Source: Terriglobia bacterium
GTDB lineage: Bacteria; Acidobacteriota; Terriglobia; Terriglobales; Acidobacteriaceae
Assembly: GCA_020072645.1 (NCBI GenBank)
Contig: JAIQGK010000003.1
Span: 620,001 to 684,000, forward strand
Direction of reading: 5' to 3'
DNA length: 64,000 nt
How positions within the stretch are numbered: the first letter of the stretch is position 1; every line of letters starts with the position of its first letter. Made by a program: the position numbers and the translations under genes. The notes beneath the pieces are model-generated. The model saw nothing but the letters and a program-made list of their open reading frames with translations. It was not told the DNA's origin and ran no database searches. This document shows, piece after piece, positions 1 through 7,856 of the stretch.

Positions 1-1007
1 GCTTGCGCGATGATGGGATAACTGACCGGGCGAGTGGCGTTTTGCAGCTCTCCGCCGTCGTCCTGGAGATTGTCCGTGAGAATTTCGAGATTATTTTGGC
101 CTTTCGTGTTTCCCAGATCGGCGGCCAAACCATACCAGGTCAACGCCATGGCATTGTCAGCCTTAACACCTTGCCCGAATTGATACATCCAGCCGAGCTG
201 GTTTTCCGCCATGCCGTTACCGTGCACTGCAGCCTTGTTGAACCAAGACATCGCCTGAGCATAGTCGGTTTGCACGCCCGTGCCATGCTGAAAGATATAG
301 CCGATGTTTTCCTGGGCCTGGGCATTGCCGTGTTCCGCGGCTTTGTAATACCAGGAAATAGCTTCGGTGTAGTCCTGTGGCTCACCCCATCCTTGCTCGG
401 CCAGGTAGCCCAGCTGGTTTTCCGCGTCGGAGTTGCCGTGATCGGCAGCGCGGCGATACCAAGCCAGAGCCTGGGCGTAATCACGCTTGACTCCAAGTCC
501 GGACTGGTAGAAGTATCCAACTTGCTTTTCAGCAGCGGCGAAATTTTGGTCGGCGGCTTTGCGGTACCACACGAGGGCCTGCTTATAGTCACGATGGATG
601 CCGTGGCCAGACTCGAACAATGCCGCCAGATTGTACTGTGCCGGCGCGAAGCCCTGGTTCGCAGCCAGGCGGTAGTAGGTTGCGGCGCGCTTGTCATTCT
701 GCGGCAAACCGATGTTATGTTCGTACATGTTGCCGATCTGATTCTGCGCCGGAGCATAGCCCTGGGCAGCGGATTTCCGATACCACGTCAGCATCTCTGC
801 GTAGTTGAGTGTCACGTAACGTGCCCGAAAATAGTCATTCGCAAGGGCGAATTGGGCCTGGGCGTTCCCGGCAGCGGCATCGTGCTGAATATCAGAGGTG
901 GATGCTTGCGCAAATAGCAGAGGAGAAAGAAAGCAGAGGAAGAGTGAAAGGGCAGAAAACTGCGCTCGCCCGGGGCCAGTGATATTTGCCCAGATATTCA
1001 TAACCAT
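1..1007 (-). CDS. Secreted Sel1-repeat (SEL1/TPR-like) protein, 3' end off window
   Basis: Reading the minus strand from 1007 gives a signal peptide (hydrophobic run ending in LLFAQA, about residues 20-40) and then at least seven tandem ~36-residue Sel1 repeats of the form YAQALAWYRRAADHGNSDAE...QLGYLYQ.G.GV..D. Sel1 repeats are alpha-solenoid scaffolds used for protein-protein contacts, often at the envelope. The frame stays open to base 1, so the C-terminus is missing. Two in-frame ATGs (1007 and 1001) are possible starts; GAAAG just upstream slightly favours 1007. The long open frames on the plus strand here are shadows of the repeat. Partner unknown. Confidence 0.9.
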   Translation of the reverse strand, partial: MVMNIWANITGPGRAQFSALSLFLCFLSPLLFAQASTSDIQHDAAAGNAQAQFALANDYFRARYVTLNYAEMLTWYRKSAAQGYAPAQNQIGNMYEHNIGLPQNDKRAATYYRLAANQGFAPAQYNLAALFESGHGIHRDYKQALVWYRKAADQNFAAAEKQVGYFYQSGLGVKRDYAQALAWYRRAADHGNSDAENQLGYLAEQGWGEPQDYTEAISWYYKAAEHGNAQAQENIGYIFQHGTGVQTDYAQAMSWFNKAAVHGNGMAENQLGWMYQFGQGVKADNAMALTWYGLAADLGNTKGQNNLEILTDNLQDDGGELQNATRPVSYPIIAQ

Positions 1008-1256
1008 CTTTCGTTGCTTTGATCTCGGTTCAGGGTAAGTCTGGACGGGACAACATCTACCGGGAAGATAACCGAAGTAATGAAAGCTGATTGTCGGCAT
1101 CAAAATGCACGGCGCTTTACGACCTACGACCAATGATTGTTCTTGTTTAGCAGCTTCCGAAGGATCGGCCAACCGGATAAGCAGGAAAAACTTACCAGTG
1201 ATTTACACTGATAACGGTGATCAGAAAAACCCGCCGGAACCAACATGGAGGACAGA

Positions 1257-1508
1257 ATGAAAATTGAGATACGTTCCTGCCCCACGTGAGGAAACAACAA
1301 AGCCAAGGTCGCGAGTCTCGTGGCGCTGATTAAAAAACGGCTTGGAATTGATGCCGTGGTTACGCCCGGAAAGACCGGCCAGTTTGAAGTGCTGGCCGAT
1401 GGTCAGACGGTCGTGGAACGCGGCGGCAACTGGTTCACCAGAAGCTTTGGCGCCGGCTATCCTAATCTTAATAGCGTGGTTGATCAACTTGAGAAGCGCC
1501 GCAGCTAA
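1257..1508 (+). CDS. SelW/Rdx-family selenoprotein (CxxU) read through an in-frame UGA
   Basis: ATG at 1257 follows a strong GGAGG (1247-1251, 5-nt spacer). The frame reads MKIEIRSCPT, then TGA at 1287-1289, then continues open to TAA at 1508. If UGA is read as selenocysteine the product is 83 aa with Cys8-Pro-Thr-Sec11, the CxxU redox motif at the N-terminal end of the thioredoxin-like SelW/Rdx fold. Downstream family hallmarks are present (GQFEVLADGQTVVERG, about residues 45-60). A 7-bp hairpin with a G-starting loop lies 18 nt after UGA. The family is thought to be a thiol/selenol oxidoreductase. A GTG start at 1320 would lose the active site and the ribosome-binding site, so it is rejected. 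Sec machinery is not in this window, so the readthrough is inferred. Confidence 0.85.
1308..1324 (+). promoter_or_regulatory. Candidate bacterial SECIS hairpin in the selW-like gene
   Basis: GTCGCGA (1308-1314) pairs with TCGTGGC (1318-1324), including two G-U pairs, leaving loop GTC (1315-1317). The stem starts 18 nt after UGA (1287-1289) and the loop starts 26 nt after it, within the spacing described for bacterial SECIS elements (SelB recognition, G in the apical loop). Inferred from pairing by eye, not from folding software. Confidence 0.6.
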
Positions 1509-1572
1509 CCCAAGAAACCACTTCGAACCACAAAAGACACGAAGGAACACAGAGGGAATTGCGCCCATATAC

Positions 1573-1896
1573 TCACGCGTCGTTGGCCTCGGTTGATTCT
1601 CCTGTTTCCACAAAGTCCATAAATGAGTCCACGACTTCCGCTCCAAGATTGTTGGCCTGCCGTGTGGCGGCCTGTTCCACGTTGCGCATCAGGCCTTCAA
1701 GGTAGTCGCGCGAAGCGGAAATGCTGACCACGCCAAGAGTGGCTCGTTGCCAGAGATCGGTAACATCGATTTCTGCAATGGAGATATTGAACGAATTACG
1801 CAGGCGGTCTTTCAAGCTGCGCAATACCTGTCGCTTATCTTTGAGCGAATGTGCGCCTTCAATGCGCAGTTCAATCGTCAAATAGGCAATTGGCAT
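1573..1896 (-). CDS. DUF503 (YlxP-like) small protein
   Basis: 107 aa beginning MPIAYLTIELRIEGAHSLKDK, the typical N-terminus of the DUF503/YlxP family, a compact ferredoxin-like-fold protein found in many bacteria, sometimes next to translation factors. It keeps the family's central stretch (SISASRDYLEGLM) and ends in an acidic tail. Molecular function is not established; a role near ribosome maturation is only suggested by context in other genomes. No strong ribosome-binding site is visible. It converges on the SelW-like gene. Confidence 0.85.
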   Translation of the reverse strand: MPIAYLTIELRIEGAHSLKDKRQVLRSLKDRLRNSFNISIAEIDVTDLWQRATLGVVSISASRDYLEGLMRNVEQAATRQANNLGAEVVDSFMDFVETGESTEANDA

Positions 1897-2005
1897 AGAG
1901 AAACGGTATTTAGTATTTGGTACTTGGCTTTGTCTGAATGATTAAAACAATCTCCACATCCATTCCTCCCGGTCTTGGGCCAAATACCAACTACCAAGTA
2001 CCGCA

Positions 2006-2521
2006 TTACGCCCGGCTTTTTTCCTTCACTTCTTCTGAAGTCAGCCCGTAAATAGGAGGCGTGGGAATTCCCAGCATACCCAGGTAAGTATAGATCTGGG
2101 AGCGATGATGGACTTCATGCTCCACCATGGCGCGCAACCACTTCCATACCGTGATGGGAGTTCCGCCGGGAGTCACGCATTTCTTCTGCAGATCATCGGT
2201 GGAAAGGCGGCTGAAGATGGCCACCGACTCCTGATGCATGCGGTTGAAAAATGCCATCACGTTTTCCGGGCCGTCGGCAAGTTCAGACCCGTGGCCGGGA
2301 TAGCGGCTGGGCTTGAGCTGAACGTTTTCCGAGTACATATAGCGTTCAATTGTTGCGAGGTGGCGGATGATATCGGCAAAGCTGAATTTGCCTTCAGCAT
2401 AGCGCCAGTCAAACTTTTCCGGAGGAATACAGACGATGACCCTCAGCGTGCGCTGCCGGACTTTTTCCCAGTAATCATTGTCCCAGAGAGCGGTAGATTC
2501 GCGGGTGGCAGTGGGTTCCAT
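2006..2521 (-). CDS. DinB-family four-helix metalloprotein
   Basis: 171 aa with DinB-fold features: His54 in IIRHLATIER and the C-terminal cluster VEHEVHHRSQ (His135, His138, His139), which supply the metal-binding triad of this family. DinB-like proteins include thiol-dependent S-transferases (bacillithiol, mycothiol) and many of unknown substrate. The short sequence between helices (residues 65-85) is typical. Ten bases separate it from the next gene upstream on the same strand, so the two probably form an operon. Confidence 0.85.
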   Translation of the reverse strand: MEPTATRESTALWDNDYWEKVRQRTLRVIVCIPPEKFDWRYAEGKFSFADIIRHLATIERYMYSENVQLKPSRYPGHGSELADGPENVMAFFNRMHQESVAIFSRLSTDDLQKKCVTPGGTPITVWKWLRAMVEHEVHHRSQIYTYLGMLGIPTPPIYGLTSEEVKEKSRA

Positions 2522-2531
2522 AAAAGCGGTG

Positions 2532-2969
2532 TTACTGCATGTCTTTGATGGCTTGCTGAAACTTCTCGCTCTTATATATTTTCAGTCCATCGGCAATCAG
2601 GCGGCCAAGCTCGGCAAAGCAATCTTCATCGACAGCGGTGAAGTTGAAGCAGGCCTTGCCCTGCATACGCTTTTTGAGCAACGGTGGGATGGCTTTGATC
2701 GCCGCAGGATTGAAATAGAGATACAGCAGATGAAAGCTCACATAATTCTTTCCCGTCCGCACGCCGGCAAAATAAAGAGGCTTTTTGCGATGGAGGATGG
2801 AAGGCGCTTCAAGGTGGTAGTTTCCCGGCTTGTCGGTCTGGACGGCCAGATAGCCAAGGTGTCGCTCCAGAAGCTGGCGCAGCGCACTGAAAACCTCGGC
2901 AAGATCGGGCTTTTCGGCTTTGGCGCGCGCGGCGGATATTTTCTTTTTTGCAGGTTTTGCGGCTGGCAT
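2532..2969 (-). CDS. DUF1801-like protein
   Basis: 145 aa with a Lys/Ala-rich N-terminus (about residues 1-20), then a globular domain with YHLEAPSILHRKKPLYFAGVRTGKNYVSFHLLYLY, resembling the DUF1801/YdhG fold in which a conserved Tyr/Phe-rich sheet precedes a helix bearing Lys residues. It lies 10 bp upstream of the DinB gene on the same strand. Function unknown; the family assignment is by eye and moderate. Confidence 0.7.
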   Translation of the reverse strand: MPAAKPAKKKISAARAKAEKPDLAEVFSALRQLLERHLGYLAVQTDKPGNYHLEAPSILHRKKPLYFAGVRTGKNYVSFHLLYLYFNPAAIKAIPPLLKKRMQGKACFNFTAVDEDCFAELGRLIADGLKIYKSEKFQQAIKDMQ

Positions 2970-3037
2970 AACCGCAGCATTATAGCCGACTCAAGGATGC
3001 ACCAAATCACCCCGCCGAACGAGCTAATCACCATTAA

Positions 3038-3058
3038 CGAACGTACGTTCGGTACAAT
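3038..3058 (+). promoter_or_regulatory. TetR-style operator palindrome with adjacent -10 box
   Basis: CGAACGTACGTTCG (3038-3051) is a perfect 14-bp palindrome of the GAACGTACGTTC type commonly bound by TetR/AcrR repressors. TACAAT (3053-3058) directly follows it and fits a -10 box about 47 bp before the ATG at 3105. A repressor bound here would occlude the promoter of the molybdenum hydroxylase genes. No TetR gene lies in the window. Confidence 0.55.
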
Positions 3059-3104
3059 AGAAATTGGACAAGCGCACCGTGGACCGTAATCAAAGAACTG
3101 ATTC

Positions 3105-3608
3105 ATGAAAAAAGAACTCATTGAACTTCGCGTGAACGGACGCAAGCACGAACTGGCCATTGAGCCGAGCGAACTGTTGCTGGACGTTTTACGCCAGGAG
3201 CTCGACTTTACCGGGTCAAAGCGCGGCTGTGACGATTCGTCATGCGGGGCGTGCACGGTGCTGGTGGATGGCGTACCGACCCTAAGTTGCACCATGCTGG
3301 CCATGAGCTGCGCGGCTGAGGAAAACGATGGTCCTGACATCACGACAGTGGAAGGCATTGCCGATCACGGCGCGCTGGCGGCGATCCAGAAAGCTTATGG
3401 CGACTGGGGCGGCGCGCAATGTGGCTTTTGCACGCCGGGATTCATGGTCACGGTGAAGGCGCTGCTCGATCGCAATCCGGAGCCGAGCGAAGAAGAGATC
3501 AAGCACGCTCTGAGCGGGAATCTGTGCCGCTGCACCGGATATACGCAAATGTATCAGGCGATCAAGGCGGCGATACAGGCGGAGCAGAAGGCTACGAAGA
3601 TCGGGTGA
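3105..3608 (+). CDS. Molybdenum hydroxylase [2Fe-2S] small subunit (CoxS/HcrC-like)
   Basis: 167 aa with both iron-sulfur domains of the xanthine oxidase family. The plant-type ferredoxin half has Cys42, Cys47, Cys50 and Cys62 (GCDDSSCGAC...SC); the helical half has QCGFCTPG (Cys106, Cys109) and CRCTGY (Cys141, Cys143). It passes electrons between the Mo centre and FAD. First gene of a small-large-medium order (3105-7471) behind the TetR-style palindrome. Length is normal for the family. Confidence 0.95.
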   Translation: MKKELIELRVNGRKHELAIEPSELLLDVLRQELDFTGSKRGCDDSSCGACTVLVDGVPTLSCTMLAMSCAAEENDGPDITTVEGIADHGALAAIQKAYGDWGGAQCGFCTPGFMVTVKALLDRNPEPSEEEIKHALSGNLCRCTGYTQMYQAIKAAIQAEQKATKIG

Positions 3609-3611
3609 TCT

Positions 3612-3690
3612 GAAAACCGGTTTACCGCAAAGGTCGCGAAGGGCGCAAAGGGTTTGATTTGGCTGATTGCTAATTGCCAGTTGCTAATTA
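3612..3690. repeat. Dispersed intergenic repeat pair
   Basis: Two motifs that recur elsewhere in the window: CCGCAAAGGTCGCGAAGG-type (related copies near 30130, 47520 and 58545) followed by GCTAATTGCCAGTTGCTAAT-type (related copies near 58510 and 58640). Sits between the small and large subunit genes. Confidence 0.6.
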
Positions 3691-3699
3691 CTATTGCTT

Positions 3700-6291
3700 A
3701 TGTCTGATTTCTCCATCATCGGAAAACGCGTTGCTCTCGTCGATTCGGCAGGCAAGACGACGGGCCAGGGCAAATACACGGACGACCTGTCAGTGCCCGG
3801 AATGCTGACGGGCAAGATCCTGCATTCGCCGTATCCGCACGCGCGGATCAAGAAGATCGATACGTCGAAGGCCGAAGCGATAGACGGCGTGGTGTGTGTA
3901 GTTACCGGGCCGGACGCGCCGAACAAATACGGCATTCTGCCTGTCGGTCATGACGAGACAGCGCTGGCCGTGGAAAAAGTGCGGTATGTGGGCGACAACG
4001 TCGCGTGCGTAGTGGCGACTTCTGAGCAAATTGCTGAGCGCGCGCTGGAGCTGATCGAAGTCGAATATGAGCAACTGCCGGCGTGGTTTGATCCGGAAGA
4101 CTCGATGAAGGCGGAGAAGGACTGGATCCATCCGCAGCGGCCCAACAATATTGAGAAAGATTATCACCACGTTTTTGGCGATCCGGACAAAGGATTTGCC
4201 GAGGCTGACGTGGTGATGGAGCATCGCTATATTGCGGGCGAGGTGACGCACGCGGCGATGGAGCCGCATGCGACGCTGGCGTCGTTTGAAATTGATTCGC
4301 AGACGGGGCAGCCGGGGCGGCTCACGGTATGGTCGTCAACCCAGGTTCCGTACTACCTGCAGCACAAGCTCTCCATTGTGCTGGAGTTGCCGATGCAGCA
4401 AATCCGCGTGATCAAGCCGCTGGTGGGCGGCGGGTTTGGCGGCAAGAGTGAAGTGATTCCGCTGGAAATTATTGCGGCGGTGGCGGCGCGCAAGGCCAAA
4501 GCGCCGGTGAAGATCACCTACACGCGGGAAGAAGTTTTCTGGGCTCATCGCGGCAGGCCGCGCACGATTATTGATATGAAGATCGGCGCGAAGAAAGATG
4601 GCCACATTACGGCGGTCGCGGCCAAGGTGATTCAGGATGGCGGCGCGTATTGCTCTTATGGCGTGGTCACGATCCTTTACTCCGGCGCTCTGCTGGGCGC
4701 GCTCTATGACATTCCCAATATCCGCTATGACGGCTATCGCGTGCTGACGAACAAACCGGCCTGCGGCGCGATGCGCGGACATGGCACGGTGAATGTGCGG
4801 TTTGCATTTGAGAGCCAGTTGGATGAGATTGCGGCAAAGCTGGATATCGATCCGGCGGAGATCCGGCGCATCAATCTACTGAAGCCGCCGTGCATCACCG
4901 TGAATAACTTGCGGGTGCAGAGTTACGGCCTGCCGGAGTGCATTGATCAGGTGATAACGCGATCAGGCTGGCATGAGCGCCGCAGCCAGCTTCCGCCGGC
5001 GCGTGGCATGGGAATGGCGTGCAGCCATTATGTGAGCGGCGCGGCCAACAGCATTATCCGTTCAGACATGCCACATTCCACGGTGAATATCAAAATTGAT
5101 CGCGACGGTGGCGTGGTGGTGTATACCGGAGCGTCAGACATCGGCCAGGGATCAGACACAATGGTGGCGCAGATTGTGGCTGAGGTGCTGGGCATCGGGC
5201 TGGGGCGCATTCGCGTGATTGCTGCAGACACTGACCTGACGCCGATCGATATTGGATCGTACTCCAGTCGCGTGACGTTCATGAACGGCAATGCGTCGCT
5301 GCGATCAGCGCAGGACGTGAGAAAGAAGATAGCCGCTGCGGCGGCCGTGAAGATGAACTGCGCGCCGGAAGACGTGATGATGCGCGACGATCGGGTGTGG
5401 AAACGCGGAACCGCGGAGCCTTCAACTAACGGCGCACACGCGGAGCAAATACTGGAGAAGGTTGATACGCCACGCGGCAATGTGAAAGAAGTCAGCGGCC
5501 GAGTCGAAGGGCAGACGCTCCGTGGATCATTGCAGCAGAAGCGCAAAGAAGAAGGCCCGAAAGACAGCATGAGCTTTGAAGAAGCGGTGGTCTCGGCTAT
5601 CGACTTTACCGGCGCGCTGACGGGAACAGGATCATACGCGCCGCCCAAGGACGCACGCGGCGGAGCATTTAAAGGCGCGGGCGTGGGACCGTCACCGGCA
5701 TATTCGTATTCGGCGCAGGTAGCGGAAGTGACAGTGGATGAAGAGACGGGCGAAGTCACGGTCCACAAGGTCTGGGCTGCGCATGATTGCGGGCGCGCGC
5801 TGAATCCAGTATCAGTAGAAGGCCAGGTGATCGGCTCAGTATGGATGGGGCTGGGGCAGGCGATGCAGGAAGAAATGGTGTGGAAAGACGGGCTGCTGAT
5901 GAACCCGGGAATGCTGGAGTACAAGTCGCCTTCGGCCACGGAGTCGCCTGAGGTGGAATGCATTATTGTGGAGTCCGTCGATCCGGAAGGGCCATTCGGC
6001 GCGAAGGAAGCGAGCGAAGGCTCTTTGGCTGCGACGATCCCGGCGATTGCGAACGCGATCTATGATGCGGTAGGCGTCCGGCTGCGTGAAGCGCCATTCA
6101 CTCCGGAGCGTGTGCTGGCGGCGATTAAAGCAAAGCATTCCGAAAAGAAAGCTCTGGAAATCACGCGTGGCGCTGATCCATCCCTGCCGACGACGTTTCG
6201 CGAGCACGGCGGATCGCTGTGGTTTAAAGGCAAAGGGCCGCAGCGGCATGCGGATGATCCGTCGAGACGGAGTTCTCAACACGAGCAATGA
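3700..6291 (+). CDS. Molybdenum hydroxylase large (Mo-cofactor) subunit, xanthine oxidase family
   Basis: 863 aa from ATG 3700 (a TTG six bases upstream is less likely). N-terminal ald_Xan_dh_C domain (GKTTGQGKYTDDL, about residues 18-35), then the Mo-binding domain with the VGGGFGGK loop (about 245) and AMRGHG (about 357), and C-terminal GPFGAKEASEGS carrying the position of the catalytic Glu region. About 100 residues longer than 4-hydroxybenzoyl-CoA reductase alpha, with extra sequence near residues 580-660. Substrate cannot be read from the sequence; the partner FAD subunit points to the 4-hydroxybenzoyl-CoA reductase type. Confidence 0.93.
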   Translation: MSDFSIIGKRVALVDSAGKTTGQGKYTDDLSVPGMLTGKILHSPYPHARIKKIDTSKAEAIDGVVCVVTGPDAPNKYGILPVGHDETALAVEKVRYVGDNVACVVATSEQIAERALELIEVEYEQLPAWFDPEDSMKAEKDWIHPQRPNNIEKDYHHVFGDPDKGFAEADVVMEHRYIAGEVTHAAMEPHATLASFEIDSQTGQPGRLTVWSSTQVPYYLQHKLSIVLELPMQQIRVIKPLVGGGFGGKSEVIPLEIIAAVAARKAKAPVKITYTREEVFWAHRGRPRTIIDMKIGAKKDGHITAVAAKVIQDGGAYCSYGVVTILYSGALLGALYDIPNIRYDGYRVLTNKPACGAMRGHGTVNVRFAFESQLDEIAAKLDIDPAEIRRINLLKPPCITVNNLRVQSYGLPECIDQVITRSGWHERRSQLPPARGMGMACSHYVSGAANSIIRSDMPHSTVNIKIDRDGGVVVYTGASDIGQGSDTMVAQIVAEVLGIGLGRIRVIAADTDLTPIDIGSYSSRVTFMNGNASLRSAQDVRKKIAAAAAVKMNCAPEDVMMRDDRVWKRGTAEPSTNGAHAEQILEKVDTPRGNVKEVSGRVEGQTLRGSLQQKRKEEGPKDSMSFEEAVVSAIDFTGALTGTGSYAPPKDARGGAFKGAGVGPSPAYSYSAQVAEVTVDEETGEVTVHKVWAAHDCGRALNPVSVEGQVIGSVWMGLGQAMQEEMVWKDGLLMNPGMLEYKSPSATESPEVECIIVESVDPEGPFGAKEASEGSLAATIPAIANAIYDAVGVRLREAPFTPERVLAAIKAKHSEKKALEITRGADPSLPTTFREHGGSLWFKGKGPQRHADDPSRRSSQHEQ

Positions 6292-6300
6292 ACAACACCT

Positions 6301-6480
6301 ACCACGGAGGCACAGAGACACGGAGAAAGGCAAAAATATTTGCCGCTGATTTACGCGGATCAACGCAGATAGGAACGCAAGGTTTGGTTTGCGGAAGTGA
6401 AGTTTTTCCTTTCGATATGCGCTCATCAGCGCAAGTTCGCAGCTCACTTGTTTTTCTCGTGCCTCCGTGTCTCAGTGGTG
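6301..6480. repeat. MITE-like inverted repeat of CCACGGAGGCACGGAG type
   Basis: ACCACGGAGGCACAGAGACA (from 6301) is mirrored by an inverted copy ending CTCAGTGGTG at 6480 (GTGCCTCCGTGTCTC core). The ~180-bp element lies between the Mo and FAD subunit genes. Related copies at 48452-48813 and a partial one near 11590 show it is a genome-dispersed family. Confidence 0.6.
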
Positions 6481-6493
6481 GATTTAAAAACTA

Positions 6494-7471
6494 ATGAGTC
6501 TTCCTTCATTCAAATTTCTTCGTCCACGTTCGCTGCGGCAGGCGGTTGACTACCTGGCGCGGCATGGCAATGAGTTGGCGATCCTGGCCGGCGGCACGGA
6601 CCTGTTGCCGTCGATGAAGCAGAAGCTGTTCACGCCAGGATACGTGATGGACATCCGCGGGATTGAAGAGATCCAGGGAATCCACGTGCGTCCGGGAGCA
6701 GGCGTAGAAATTGGTGCGCTCACGCCGCTTTCAGCAATTGAAGATTCGGAGTTCATACGGCGCAGCTATCGCGTGCTGCATGAGGCGGCGATGACGGTAG
6801 CGTCGCCAATTTTGCGCAACATGGGAACGCTGGGCGGCAACATCTGCCTGGACACGCGCTGCGTCTGGTACAACCAGTCATTGCAGTGGCGGCGCTCATG
6901 CGGGTTCTGCATTAAGAAAGATGGCGATCTTTGCCACGTAGCGCCGGGCGGCAAGTTCTGCTGGGCGGCATTTTCCGGCGATACGCCTCCGGCGCTGCTG
7001 TGCCTGGGCGCCGAAGTGGAAATTGCAGGGCCGGCTGGCCTGCGGCGCGTGGCGCTCAAAGACTTCTATACCAATGTGGGCGATGCGCGCATGAAGCTGG
7101 AACGCAATGAGATGCTGACACGCGTCTTTCTGCCGGAAGATTCTGCAGGTTGGAAGGGCAGCTACATGAAGCTGCGCATACGCGGGTCGATCGATTATCC
7201 GCTGGCGGGCGTGGCGGTGGCGCTTAAGAAAAATGGCGGACCAGTGGAGAATGCCAGAGTGGCGATTACGGCCGTCAATCCCGCGCCGCTGCTGGTGAAA
7301 GGCGCGGAGAACGCGCTGGTGGGAAAACAGATTGACGAACACGTTGCGGCGGTGGTGGGAGAACTGGCGGCCAAGATGGCCAAGCCGCTGACGACTTCAG
7401 GGCTTACCCCGGAATATCGGCGAGAGATTGTGAAGGTGTATGCGAAAAGAGCGGTGCTCGCTGCGCGATAG
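6494..7471 (+). CDS. hcrB: FAD subunit with extra 4Fe-4S insert (4-hydroxybenzoyl-CoA reductase beta type)
   Basis: 325 aa CO-dehydrogenase-flavoprotein-type subunit: FAD-binding LAGGTDLLPSMKQ (about 31-43) and MGTLGGNICL (110-119). A Cys-rich insert follows with Cys123, Cys139, Cys147 and Cys156. As I recall, Thauera HcrB binds its additional [4Fe-4S] cluster through Cys122, 138, 146 and 155; the spacing (16, 8, 9) is identical. This cluster lets the enzyme use a low-potential donor for reductive dehydroxylation rather than hydroxylation. The repeat element at 6301-6480 separates it from the Mo subunit, but the three genes are codirectional and probably co-transcribed. Confidence 0.88.
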   Translation: MSLPSFKFLRPRSLRQAVDYLARHGNELAILAGGTDLLPSMKQKLFTPGYVMDIRGIEEIQGIHVRPGAGVEIGALTPLSAIEDSEFIRRSYRVLHEAAMTVASPILRNMGTLGGNICLDTRCVWYNQSLQWRRSCGFCIKKDGDLCHVAPGGKFCWAAFSGDTPPALLCLGAEVEIAGPAGLRRVALKDFYTNVGDARMKLERNEMLTRVFLPEDSAGWKGSYMKLRIRGSIDYPLAGVAVALKKNGGPVENARVAITAVNPAPLLVKGAENALVGKQIDEHVAAVVGELAAKMAKPLTTSGLTPEYRREIVKVYAKRAVLAAR

Positions 7472-7644
7472 CCGTATTGCTTTTTGAGATTAGTGTTGGG
7501 GATTAATGTTGTGCCAAATCGGGAATTGCCGGATTTCTTTTTCGCTTCTGAACTGTTCTATACTAACGCCTCATGTCTGCAGTCTCTGTGTGAACGTCTG
7601 GCCGCATAAGACTGTTGTTGCATCAAACAATCCTGAGGTGAAAC

Positions 7645-7833
7645 ATGACAGAAAAAAATCTTAACGCTTTGGCTATCACGGAACAGGAGACCGTTTCAGC
7701 GGCCCGTCAAGAGGCAAGATTCATAACCACCAATCTTCTCGAAGAGCATCCCACGCCGGCGGTAATGGGCGCGGAAGCTCCGCCATCCGTTTCTGTTGAA
7801 TTGAGCGCTTCCGGACCGTTCGGGGCCTACTAA
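7645..7833 (+). CDS. 62-aa peptide, candidate RiPP precursor
   Basis: Starts MTEKNLNALAI and ends SVELSASGPFGAY. The GAGGTG before ATG is a good ribosome-binding site. No signal peptide or membrane segment. The N-terminal two thirds look like a leader; the last ~25 residues are rich in Ser, Pro, Glu and Ala with a terminal Tyr. The stop is only 23 bp from an ATP-grasp gene, the arrangement of graspetide-type (microviridin-like) loci in which an ATP-grasp ligase modifies a small precursor. It lacks the known microviridin core motif, so the core and the modification are unknown. It could alternatively be an unrelated short protein. Confidence 0.6.
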   Translation: MTEKNLNALAITEQETVSAARQEARFITTNLLEEHPTPAVMGAEAPPSVSVELSASGPFGAY

Positions 7834-7856
7834 CTTTCACGAGACCCAGATCAGCC

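Noticed and set aside
3-917. 304-aa open frame on the plus strand
   Set aside because: Shadow of the Sel1-repeat gene on the minus strand, whose translation shows clear repeats and a signal peptide.
1320-1508. 62-aa gene with GTG start
   Set aside because: It is the C-terminal part of the SelW-like selenoprotein; it lacks a ribosome-binding site and the active site.
5028-5963. 311-aa open frame on the minus strand
   Set aside because: Antisense to the Mo subunit; Ser/Thr-rich composition typical of shadow frames in high-GC genes.
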